11,824 nt of DNA from Nitrosopumilales archaeon (GTDB taxonomy: Archaea; Thermoproteota; Nitrososphaeria; Nitrososphaerales; Nitrosopumilaceae), in NCBI GenBank assembly GCA_025350175.1, contig JANXYF010000183.1, forward strand, positions 1 to 11,824. Reading direction: 5' to 3'. Of the stretch, positions 1 through 5,900 are shown piece after piece. The stretch's first letter is position 1. Every line of letters starts with the position of its first letter. The notes beneath the pieces are model-generated. The model did not search any database. It saw only the letters and a list, made by a program, of their open reading frames with translations, and was not told where the DNA came from. The translations under genes were made by a program, and so were the position numbers.

Positions 1-1
1 G

Positions 2-745
2 GATGATATGATACTATATCAGAAAGATATAGTCAGAATTCGCGACGTATACATCAAGGGAGAAGAGACTCTCAAAGCCGAAGACAAGATTGTACAAAAG
101 ATGTTTACAAAAGATCTGCTTGACAAACCGTTTACAACTGCGGAGTTTTGTAACGCAATGGGGAAATATTCTAAAGCACATTCAAAAAATCCAGAGCGCA
201 GTTTTGTTGTAACTGCATATGATTACGATGTTCCAGTTTATATCTCGACTCTAAAAGATTCTTCACTTGCATTGGACTTGGCTCCTCTGAGACTTGAAAA
301 CAAAATTCATAGCCTTGACTTTGTAAGGGAAATAATAGAGCAAGCTGCAATTCTATATCACTCAAAAAAATCTGGAATAGTTGAATTAGGCGGTGGTGTG
401 CCAAAAAACACTGCACAGCAAACAGGCCCATTACTTGATCAAATACTTGGCCTTGGTCACGGTGGCCAGAATTATATCATACAGATCACAGATGCAAGAC
501 CTGATACTGGTGGGCTATCTGGTGCAACATTGCAGGAAGGAAAGAGTTGGGGCAAAGTAAAGGACGCTCATGAAGATGTGATAATGGTTTACACTGATGC
601 AACTATTGCATTTCCAATACTTTGTCTTTATGCACTAAGCAACGAAAAACCTAGAAAACCAAAGCGATTGTATAAAAAATTGAACAAATACTATGACGAC
701 CTGTCAAAAGCATACTTTGCAAAAAACACTAGAACCAAACATTAG
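2..745 (+). CDS. Deoxyhypusine synthase-family protein, 5'-truncated by the window edge
   Basis: The family transfers the aminobutyl group of spermidine, classically to a lysine of initiation factor 5A (first step of hypusine formation, cytoplasm). The frame is open to the left edge, so the ATG at 8 is probably internal; family members usually exceed 300 residues and about 100 N-terminal residues seem to be missing. Counting from that ATG, a GGGVPKN motif lies at 128-134, followed by ITDARPDTGGLSGAT (160-174) and SWGKV (180-184), whose K183 matches the lysine that forms the enzyme intermediate in canonical synthases. The residue after K133 is Asn where human-type enzymes have a catalytic His (KHH). 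This and the TDARPDTGG block fit the DHS-like subgroup often named homospermidine biosynthesis protein. Family membership is secure; the exact substrate is not. A T-rich terminator follows the stop. Confidence 0.88.
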   Translation, partial: DDMILYQKDIVRIRDVYIKGEETLKAEDKIVQKMFTKDLLDKPFTTAEFCNAMGKYSKAHSKNPERSFVVTAYDYDVPVYISTLKDSSLALDLAPLRLENKIHSLDFVREIIEQAAILYHSKKSGIVELGGGVPKNTAQQTGPLLDQILGLGHGGQNYIIQITDARPDTGGLSGATLQEGKSWGKVKDAHEDVIMVYTDATIAFPILCLYALSNEKPRKPKRLYKKLNKYYDDLSKAYFAKNTRTKH

Positions 746-750
746 CAACT

Positions 751-771
751 AGTTTTCTTCTAATTTTTTTA
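751..771 (+). terminator. T-rich archaeal terminator after the deoxyhypusine synthase-family gene
   Basis: Six bases after the stop codon the plus strand reads AGTTTTCTTCTAATTTTTTTA, with a run of seven T at 764-770. Archaeal RNA polymerase terminates at such oligo-T tracts without needing a hairpin, and no convincing stem is visible here. Confidence 0.5.
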
Positions 772-790
772 TCCTGAAAATTGTCTATGT

Positions 791-803
791 GAAAAAGAAA
801 ATC
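791..803 (-). terminator. Possible T-rich terminator after the small Cys/His protein gene
   Basis: Read on the minus strand, 803 to 791 is GATTTTCTTTTTC, about 30 nt beyond the stop of the small minus-strand gene. It faces the terminator of the convergent gene. Support is base composition and position only. Confidence 0.3.
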
Positions 804-832
804 AAGTGTATTTTAAAATAATTGTTAATTGT

Positions 833-1045
833 CTAGAATCTACTAAATCTGGCTTTTTCGGTGTCTCTTTCACCCTTTGTTGCTTTCTTCCATTCTTTGT
901 AATGTTCTTTGCAAAGGATGGCCTTTTTCAAACCATTTGGAATTCCCACGCCAGTTCCTTCTACCTTTGAGGGAGTAAGCGAACGAACTCCGTCCTCGCC
1001 ACATTCTTTGACACTACACTTTGCACCTTTTGCTATGAGGCCCAT
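833..1045 (-). CDS. Small conserved-looking Cys/His protein, putative zinc binder (70 aa)
   Basis: I do not recognise a named family. The product is small and basic. With the ATG at 1045, the candidate metal ligands are C10 and C15 near the N-terminus (CSVKEC) and C45/H48 in the C-terminal half (CKEH), followed by a charged Lys/Glu-rich tail. The CX4C-X29-CX2H pattern suggests one structural zinc and perhaps RNA or protein binding. An in-frame GTG at 1063 would add six residues. I prefer the ATG because TATA-like DNA at 1064-1071 abuts the GTG and would place it upstream of the transcript start. The gene diverges from the lipid synthase gene at 1166 and converges on the deoxyhypusine synthase-family gene. 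That it is a real gene is likely from its composition and promoter; the function is unknown. Confidence 0.7.
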   Translation of the reverse strand: MGLIAKGAKCSVKECGEDGVRSLTPSKVEGTGVGIPNGLKKAILCKEHYKEWKKATKGERDTEKARFSRF

Positions 1046-1063
1046 GAGAGTTCTAAAACGCAC

Positions 1064-1071
1064 TATTATAT
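1064..1071 (-). promoter_or_regulatory. TATA-like element for the small Cys/His protein gene
   Basis: The minus strand reads ATATAATA from 1071 to 1064, centred about 22-23 nt upstream of the ATG at 1045, slightly closer than other TATA boxes in this window. A second AT-rich stretch (AAAATATTAAAAAAT, 1089-1075) could be used instead and would give a short leader. Either choice disfavours the GTG at 1063 as start. Confidence 0.4.
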
Positions 1072-1134
1072 CAGATTTTTTAATATTTTATTCAAATCTG
1101 GATAGATTTTGACAGGCATACTCTAAGATATATG

Positions 1135-1144
1135 GTATAAATTA
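1135..1144 (+). promoter_or_regulatory. TATA box for the CDP-alcohol phosphatidyltransferase gene
   Basis: GGTATAAATT is centred about 26 nt upstream of the ATG at 1166, the spacing expected between an archaeal TATA box and the transcription start. The mRNA is therefore probably leaderless. Confidence 0.6.
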
Positions 1145-1165
1145 TTGTCAGATGGCTAGTATAAA

Positions 1166-1738
1166 ATGCTTAACAACTTTAGAGAGAGTCTAAAGCCGAC
1201 CCTTCAGAATATTGGTAAAGTTTTTGCGTCTACTGGATTGTCTGCAAATTTCTGGACAGCTATTGGACTTTGTTTTGCATTTGCATCTGCAATCGTTTAT
1301 GCTATTCATCTTGAATATTCTTTTGTTCTTGGAGGAATCTTGTTACTTGTTTCAGGATTTTTTGATATTGTAGATGGACAAGTTGCACGTATCACTGGAA
1401 AGACATCTAAAAAGGGAGCATTTCTTGATTCTGTCTTTGATAAAATTGCGGAAGTTGCAATATTTCTTGGAATTCTAATTGGCGGATATTCTCAGGGGTA
1501 TCTAGTATTGTTAGCAATAGGACTATCTCTACTTGTAAGTTACACTAGGGCAAGAGCAGAATCTCTTGGAGTTCAACTTCAAGGCATAGGTATAGGGGAA
1601 CGTGCCGAAAGGTTACTTGTAATTGCAATAATTGGAATGATTGGATTCCTAAATTACGCTGTAATAATTGTGGCAATAATTGCGGGAATAACATTTGTTC
1701 AGAGGATAATAACAACAGCTCGCGGAATAAAAGATTAG
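1166..1738 (+). CDS. CDP-alcohol phosphatidyltransferase, probable archaetidylinositol phosphate synthase
   Basis: An integral membrane enzyme that displaces CMP from a CDP-activated lipid with an alcohol. The family signature DGx2ARx8Gx3Dx3D is complete: D67, D70, G71, A74, R75, G84, D88 and D92, with D92 the expected catalytic base and the other Asp residues metal ligands. Several hydrophobic segments (about 28-48, 52-66, 95-120, 148-185) fit the usual six-helix fold, and 190 residues is a normal length. The N-terminus MLNNFRESLKP resembles archaeal archaetidylinositol phosphate synthases, which join CDP-archaeol to L-myo-inositol 1-phosphate for inositol polar lipids. The acceptor assignment is from recalled family resemblance, not proved by a residue. 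The start is fixed by the TATA box at 1135-1144. It meets eS26 tail to tail with one nucleotide between stops. Confidence 0.87.
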   Translation: MLNNFRESLKPTLQNIGKVFASTGLSANFWTAIGLCFAFASAIVYAIHLEYSFVLGGILLLVSGFFDIVDGQVARITGKTSKKGAFLDSVFDKIAEVAIFLGILIGGYSQGYLVLLAIGLSLLVSYTRARAESLGVQLQGIGIGERAERLLVIAIIGMIGFLNYAVIIVAIIAGITFVQRIITTARGIKD

Positions 1739-1739
1739 A

Positions 1740-2027
1740 CTATCTCAGTCTGCCGGTCTGACGTCTTGAATCAGCTGATCTGATTTTTAGAATTCCAAAG
1801 TGTATTGCACATGAAATACAATACCATTTGAGTACGGTAGGTGATGCAATGTATGCTCCTTGAGCTCTTAGCTCTTTTGCTAAAGTATGTTCTACTAGAT
1901 TTAATCTTGATGTTACCTTCTTTGCCTTGTCTCGTGGAACTGTAGCACCACAGTTTGTACACTGGATACGACCAGTAGATCCTTTTCCTCCTTTCTGTCT
2001 TCCACGACTAGCACGCTTTAGTGGCAT
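1740..2027 (-). CDS. rps26e: Small-subunit ribosomal protein eS26
   Basis: Component of the 30S subunit near the mRNA exit channel. The 95-residue product starts MPLKRASRGRQKGGKG, a very basic tail typical of eS26, and has the four-Cys zinc site at C23/C26 (CTNC) and C70/C73 (CISC), plus the conserved RDKAKK segment (32-37). The length matches archaeal eS26. The family occurs in eukaryotes and in Crenarchaeota/Thaumarchaeota-type archaea but not Euryarchaeota, which places the host. A single-gene transcript is likely: its own TATA box lies about 25 nt upstream of the ATG and the gene faces the lipid synthase gene tail to tail. The assignment is secure. Confidence 0.96.
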   Translation of the reverse strand: MPLKRASRGRQKGGKGSTGRIQCTNCGATVPRDKAKKVTSRLNLVEHTLAKELRAQGAYIASPTVLKWYCISCAIHFGILKIRSADSRRQTGRLR

Positions 2028-2047
2028 GTTTTACCTGTAAGGTGCCT

Positions 2048-2055
2048 CTTTATAA
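2048..2055 (-). promoter_or_regulatory. TATA box for eS26
   Basis: The minus strand reads TTATAAAG from 2055 to 2048, centred about 25 nt upstream of the eS26 ATG at 2027, so the transcript is expected to be leaderless or nearly so. Confidence 0.6.
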
Positions 2056-2197
2056 CGATATTTGACACCTAGGATTTACCTGTTTACTAGTTAATGGACA
2101 TTTTAGTTGTCTATTGCAATCCCTGTTTGAAATCTGTCTATTCATTTGAGGTGATATTGTGAGATCTCTAGTTACACAATTCCATGTCTCTTAGAAA

Positions 2198-2207
2198 ATT
2201 TAAATTT
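2198..2207 (+). promoter_or_regulatory. TATA box for the 34-residue zinc-ribbon gene
   Basis: ATTTAAATTT is centred 25-26 nt upstream of the ATG at 2228, exactly the geometry of a leaderless archaeal promoter. It is the main support that the very short downstream ORF is a gene. It may also drive the PfkB kinase and NAD kinase genes that follow. Confidence 0.6.
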
Positions 2208-2227
2208 CATATTATCTTAGAGTCATC

Positions 2228-2332
2228 ATGCGTGGCCTTTGTCATGTCTGTCTTACATCTAATGTGGATGTGTCTGTAGTAAAGGGCAAGATAATGTGTC
2301 AATCCTGTCTAAAGGGTCAGAAAAAAGACTAA
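2228..2332 (+). CDS. Tiny zinc-ribbon protein (34 aa)
   Basis: This gene is short enough to be missed by length-limited gene callers. The product begins MRGLCHVCLTSN and ends in KGQKKD. Its four cysteines, C5, C8, C24 and C27, form two CX2C knuckles separated by 15 residues, the layout of a zinc ribbon with a short beta hairpin (VDVSVVKGKI) between them. A TATA box sits about 26 nt upstream of the ATG, indicating leaderless transcription. The gene ends 26 nt before the PfkB kinase start on the same strand, so the two are probably co-transcribed. Function is unknown; tiny zinc ribbons often act as accessory subunits or nucleic-acid binders, but nothing here specifies a partner. Overlapping alternative frames lack such a pattern. 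Confidence 0.72.
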   Translation: MRGLCHVCLTSNVDVSVVKGKIMCQSCLKGQKKD

Positions 2333-2358
2333 ATGGAAAGACACTGGCATCAAATTAA

Positions 2359-3231
2359 ATGAAGATTGCAATTTTCTCTCATTGTACAATAGATGAGATA
2401 TCTCAAAATGATATAGTAGAAACTGCTGGTGGTCCTGCATGTTATTGTGGACTGACTGCAAAAAATATGAAGTTTGAAATTGATCTTCATACCAAAGTGG
2501 GGACAGATTTTTCGTTTCGTACAGAACTTGAAAAAAAAGGAATCTTTCTTTCTCAGAGTTCTATTGTTGATACACCTACTACTAGATTCCTATTGAAAAT
2601 ATTTGGAACAGAGCGTGATCTCTATCTGAAAGCAAAATGTGATCCAATTGAATCCATAAAATCTGATGCTGATGCAGCAATAGTGAGTCCTGTATTTGAT
2701 GAAGTATCGGAAGAAACACTAGATGCAATAAAAGAAAATTTTAATTTTACATTACTTGATCCTCAGGGGTACCTACGTCGAGTGGATAATACTGGTAAAA
2801 TCTTTTTGGAAAAAACTCTACTTGACTTGTCTGGCATAACTGCAATTAAAACAGACCCTGATGAGGCATTCTATCTTACAGGTTTGAGAGACAAAGAAGC
2901 AATGATTGCATTACAAAAAAAAGGTGTTAAACATGTGCTTTATACTGACAAACAAAACATTACGATGCTTGCAAAAGATAGGATGTACCACCTAAAAATT
3001 CCAAATATATCAATAGGTGACACCACTGGAGTTGGGGACATATTTTGTGCAGCTTTTACTTGCTCTTATTTGAAAGAAAAAGATCCTATCTGGGCAATCT
3101 GTTTTGCTGTGGGTGCCGCACAAGCTGCACTTGAGACAAAAACTACTGGACTTGGAAAAGTGCCACTCGGTGGCGACACTGAAAGAAACGCTGCATATCT
3201 TTACAATTTAATGCAGTTCTCAAGTGTCTAG
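2359..3231 (+). CDS. PfkB/ribokinase-family kinase, possibly myo-inositol 3-kinase-like
   Basis: An ATP-dependent kinase of the ribokinase (PfkB) fold, cytoplasmic. The substrate-side diglycine is in ETAGGPACYCG (21-31), and the C-terminal signature DTTGVGD (221-227) supplies the anion hole and catalytic base D227. At 290 residues it has normal family length. KVGTDF (46-51), TTRF (74-77) and the following LYLKAKCDPI (88-97) remind me of plant myo-inositol 3-kinases; other sugar or nucleoside kinases of the family remain possible. An in-frame TAA directly precedes the ATG, so no longer N-terminus exists. It lies 26 nt after the zinc-ribbon gene and 31 nt before the NAD kinase gene on the same strand, so a three-gene operon is likely. 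Kinase family is secure, substrate is inferred. Confidence 0.87.
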   Translation: MKIAIFSHCTIDEISQNDIVETAGGPACYCGLTAKNMKFEIDLHTKVGTDFSFRTELEKKGIFLSQSSIVDTPTTRFLLKIFGTERDLYLKAKCDPIESIKSDADAAIVSPVFDEVSEETLDAIKENFNFTLLDPQGYLRRVDNTGKIFLEKTLLDLSGITAIKTDPDEAFYLTGLRDKEAMIALQKKGVKHVLYTDKQNITMLAKDRMYHLKIPNISIGDTTGVGDIFCAAFTCSYLKEKDPIWAICFAVGAAQAALETKTTGLGKVPLGGDTERNAAYLYNLMQFSSV

Positions 3232-3244
3232 GCTTTTATTGAAT

Positions 3245-3250
3245 GAGGTG
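3245..3250 (+). promoter_or_regulatory. Shine-Dalgarno sequence for the NAD kinase gene
   Basis: GAGGTG complements the archaeal 16S rRNA 3' end and lies 12 nt before the GTG at 3263. An in-frame TGA at 3251-3253 leaves only ATC, ATA or GTG as possible starts, and GTG is the standard one. An SD here rather than a TATA box agrees with internal position in an operon. Confidence 0.6.
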
Positions 3251-3262
3251 TGAATCATACCT

Positions 3263-4255
3263 GTGAAGGTTGCAATATTTAGTCAGGATCATGAACAGAC
3301 TGTAAAATCTCTAAAACTTTCACTTGAAAGCCATGGGATAGAAGCTGTAACTCTTGGAAAAAAGCCACTGGGAAATGATATTGACTATGTAATAGTAACA
3401 GGCGGAGACCGAGGAGTTAGAACATATTTCCATCATTTTACAAACTCGACAATTCCAGTGCTTGGTATAAACGAGTACGAGTCAAGCGGATTTTTAGCCC
3501 AGACTGATCTTAAACAATTTCCACTCTATCTTAACAGATTGAAAAAAGGTGATTTTTCAATTGAAGCCCTTCCAAGGGTTGGTGTAAAAATTGATGACAA
3601 ACAAATCTATCCAGCATTAAATGATGTTGCAATATTCTCCTCAAAGAGTGCAACACTAGTAGAGCATGTCTTGCGAGTAAATGGAGAAGAGATTTGGCAT
3701 GACAGCAGCGATGGCTTGATTATCTCAACTCCTATTGGCTCATCTGCATATTCCATGTCCGCAGGCGGTCCTGCGGTTTATCAAAATTCAAAAGTATTCT
3801 GTATTGTATCAGTAAACTCACTTGATATCACAAGACGCCCTCTAATAGTTCCTGAAGATACTTTGATTGAAATTGATGATATATCATCTAGTTTACGATG
3901 TGAAGTTGTGGTTGACGGAAAAGACAGATTCAAAGTTGACAAGATTGTTACATGTACCAAGTTTCCACAACCTGCAAATGTCATTAGGATGAAAAAGGAT
4001 TCTACTACAGTATCAGCTCTTGCCAAAAAAGTAAAACTTGCAGATGAGCTATTGAATATGCCGCCAAGCTCCAAGTTGTTACTAAAGACACTCGAGTACG
4101 AAGGCTCTCTTACACAAAAAGAACTTGCTGAAAAAACTCTGCTTCCTGATAGGACTGTTAGGCTTGCCTTGAGTCACTTACTTGAGAAAGGATATGTCAA
4201 ACGTAGAGTCTCATTACGCGATACTCGCCAGAGAATATACGAAATTCCAAAATAG
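3263..4255 (+). CDS. nadK: NAD kinase-family protein with C-terminal winged-helix domain
   Basis: The N-terminal two thirds is an NAD kinase (ATP + NAD to NADP): the conserved ND pair at 120-121 and the signature DGLIISTPIGSSAYSMSAGG (150-169) are clear. The usual GGDGT loop is altered to GGDRGV (47-52), keeping D49 but losing the next Gly, and the usual LGIN-GRLGFL stretch is LGINEYESSGFL (67-78). Residues about 267-330 form an extra winged helix-turn-helix: SLTQKELAEKT, then DRTVRLALSHLLEKGYV as recognition helix and wing, as in MarR/TrmB-type DNA binders. The product could be a kinase with a regulatory DNA-binding tail or a nucleotide-sensing regulator. It starts at GTG, follows the PfkB gene by 31 nt and converges on pyrG with 3 nt between stops. 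The family is secure; activity is uncertain. Confidence 0.87.
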   Translation: MKVAIFSQDHEQTVKSLKLSLESHGIEAVTLGKKPLGNDIDYVIVTGGDRGVRTYFHHFTNSTIPVLGINEYESSGFLAQTDLKQFPLYLNRLKKGDFSIEALPRVGVKIDDKQIYPALNDVAIFSSKSATLVEHVLRVNGEEIWHDSSDGLIISTPIGSSAYSMSAGGPAVYQNSKVFCIVSVNSLDITRRPLIVPEDTLIEIDDISSSLRCEVVVDGKDRFKVDKIVTCTKFPQPANVIRMKKDSTTVSALAKKVKLADELLNMPPSSKLLLKTLEYEGSLTQKELAEKTLLPDRTVRLALSHLLEKGYVKRRVSLRDTRQRIYEIPK

Positions 4256-4258
4256 TTC

Positions 4259-5869
4259 TTAGGCGCTGGCTGACGCTCTAATGAATGCTTCAAATGATTC
4301 TTCAGGATGACCTGGTCTACTACTGAACTCTGGATGGTACTGAACTCCTAGGTAGAATCTATGCGAGGGAATCTCTAATATCTCCATGCGTTTTTTGTTG
4401 TCACTATATCCTGAAAACTTCATGCCCTTTGAAGAGAATAACTCTAGGTATTTCTGATTAAATTCAAATCTATGCCTGTGTCTTTTTTGTATTTTATTGG
4501 ATTTGTAAAGCTTGAACGCTAGTGTATTTTCTTCAACTGTAATATCATGTGCTCCAAGACGTAGTGAGCCGCCCTTGTTCTCAATTGATTTCTGTTCTGG
4601 TAAAAGATCAATTACTGGGCTTTCCGTACTGGGAGATACTTCAGTAGAGTTTGCATTTACCAATCCACATACATTTCTTCCAAAAGCTACTGCTGCCAGC
4701 TGAAAGCCAAAACAGATTCCAAGGTATGGAATATTTTTCTCTCTTGCATAGTTTGCAGTATTGATTATTCCTTCTGATCCTCTGTCTCCAAAACCCCCTG
4801 GAACAATTATGCCGTTGTATGATGCTAGTTTGTTTACATCGCCGTTTAGTTCTTCAGAGTCTATCCAATCAATTATTACGTTTTTGCCAATCTTTGCACC
4901 AGCATGTTTTAGTGCGTGATTTACACTTACATAACTATCTGCAAGTTTGACATATTTGCCAACCATTGCAATTCGTACTGATTCTTTTGTATTTTGAAAT
5001 GAATTTATTATTGCATTCCACTTGTCCCAGTTTGCAGAAGTATTAACCAGTCCAACTTTTCCAAATTTCTTGAATATTACGTCAATTATTCCCTGATCAT
5101 ATAGCATCTGTGGAACTAACAGAATTGATTCTGCATCATGACATGAAAATACATCACGTTCTGTAACGTTTGAAAATAATGAAATCTTTTTCCTTGCAGC
5201 CATCTCAAGTGGTCTTGTACATCGGACTGCAAGTAAATCTGGCTGGATACCAATTCTTCGTAGTTCCTGAACACTATGTTGAGTGGGTTTTGTTTTTTGT
5301 TCTCCCACCACATCCAGGGAAGGTGCAAGAGTTACGTGAACAAAGATTACACTTTCAGGACCTTCCTCTAATCTCATCTGTCTTAATGCTTCAAGAAACG
5401 GTAGACTCTCAATATCGCCTACTGTTCCACCACATTCTACTACTAGCATGTCAAGACCCTCAGTTTTAACTATCTTTCTTATTCTGTCTTTGATTGCGTC
5501 TGTTACATGTGGGATTATCTGTACACAAGCTCCTAGGTACTCCCCACGTCTCTCGGCCTCTATTACACTCGAGTAAATCTGTGCTGTTGTAATATTGTGA
5601 GTTCTTGGTATGTTTTGATTTAGAAATCTCTCATAGTTTCCTATGTCCATATCGCACTCTCCGCCGTCTTCTGTGACAAAGACCTCTCCATGTGCAATAG
5701 GATTCATTGTTCCTGCATCATAGTTCAGATATGGATCAAATTTCACACAAGAGACTTTTTGATTAGAAAGCTGAAGTAATTTTGCAATAGAAGATGAAAC
5801 TACTCCTTTTCCAAGGCCAGACATGACTCCTCCTGTTACGAAAATGTATTTTGTAGACTCGGTCTGCAT
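4259..5869 (-). CDS. pyrG: CTP synthase (glutamine hydrolysing)
   Basis: Makes CTP from UTP, ATP and glutamine, the last step of pyrimidine nucleotide synthesis; CTP here also feeds CDP-activated lipids. The N-terminal synthetase domain (about 1-270) carries the P-loop GGVMSGLGKG (13-22), SCVKFDPYLN (40-49) and the GEVFVTEDGGECDMDIGNYE block (61-80, with acidic Mg ligands). The C-terminal class I glutaminase domain (about 298-533) has PGGFGDRG (357-364), the nucleophile C386 in GICFGFQ, and H512/E514 in QYHPEF. The 536 residues are full length. The gene lies 31 nt behind trpA on the same strand but has its own TATA box at 5892-5899, so it can be transcribed independently; read-through from the trp operon is also possible. 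The assignment is secure. Confidence 0.98.
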   Translation of the reverse strand: MQTESTKYIFVTGGVMSGLGKGVVSSSIAKLLQLSNQKVSCVKFDPYLNYDAGTMNPIAHGEVFVTEDGGECDMDIGNYERFLNQNIPRTHNITTAQIYSSVIEAERRGEYLGACVQIIPHVTDAIKDRIRKIVKTEGLDMLVVECGGTVGDIESLPFLEALRQMRLEEGPESVIFVHVTLAPSLDVVGEQKTKPTQHSVQELRRIGIQPDLLAVRCTRPLEMAARKKISLFSNVTERDVFSCHDAESILLVPQMLYDQGIIDVIFKKFGKVGLVNTSANWDKWNAIINSFQNTKESVRIAMVGKYVKLADSYVSVNHALKHAGAKIGKNVIIDWIDSEELNGDVNKLASYNGIIVPGGFGDRGSEGIINTANYAREKNIPYLGICFGFQLAAVAFGRNVCGLVNANSTEVSPSTESPVIDLLPEQKSIENKGGSLRLGAHDITVEENTLAFKLYKSNKIQKRHRHRFEFNQKYLELFSSKGMKFSGYSDNKKRMEILEIPSHRFYLGVQYHPEFSSRPGHPEESFEAFIRASASA

Positions 5870-5891
5870 ATCTATGATGGATTGGAGGTCT

Positions 5892-5899
5892 TTTTATTT
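5892..5899 (-). promoter_or_regulatory. TATA box for pyrG within the trpA-pyrG gap
   Basis: The minus strand reads AAATAAAA from 5899 to 5892, right after the trpA stop codon, centred 26-27 nt upstream of the pyrG ATG at 5869. This implies a leaderless pyrG transcript separate from the trp operon mRNA. Confidence 0.5.
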
Positions 5900-5900
5900 C

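Noticed and set aside
779..835. Direct repeat AATTGTCTA at 779-787 and 827-835
   Set aside because: Nine-base AT-rich matches in AT-rich DNA are expected by chance, and one copy includes a stop codon.
909..1112. Plus-strand ORF opposite the small Cys/His gene
   Set aside because: It is the antisense shadow of that gene, rich in Pro/Ser/Thr from reading the opposite strand, with no promoter or ribosome binding site of its own.
1740..2227. tRNA or box C/D RNA in the eS26 upstream gap
   Set aside because: No cloverleaf arms, no B-box-like GGTTCGAATCC and no paired RTGATGA/CTGA boxes were found by eye.
2183..2281. 32-codon ORF from the ATG at 2183 overlapping the zinc-ribbon gene
   Set aside because: No motif, no suitably placed TATA box, and it competes with the frame that carries the two CX2C pairs.
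5116..5469. Additional ORFs on both strands inside pyrG
   Set aside because: The CTP synthase frame across this stretch is intact and conserved; the others are out-of-frame shadows.
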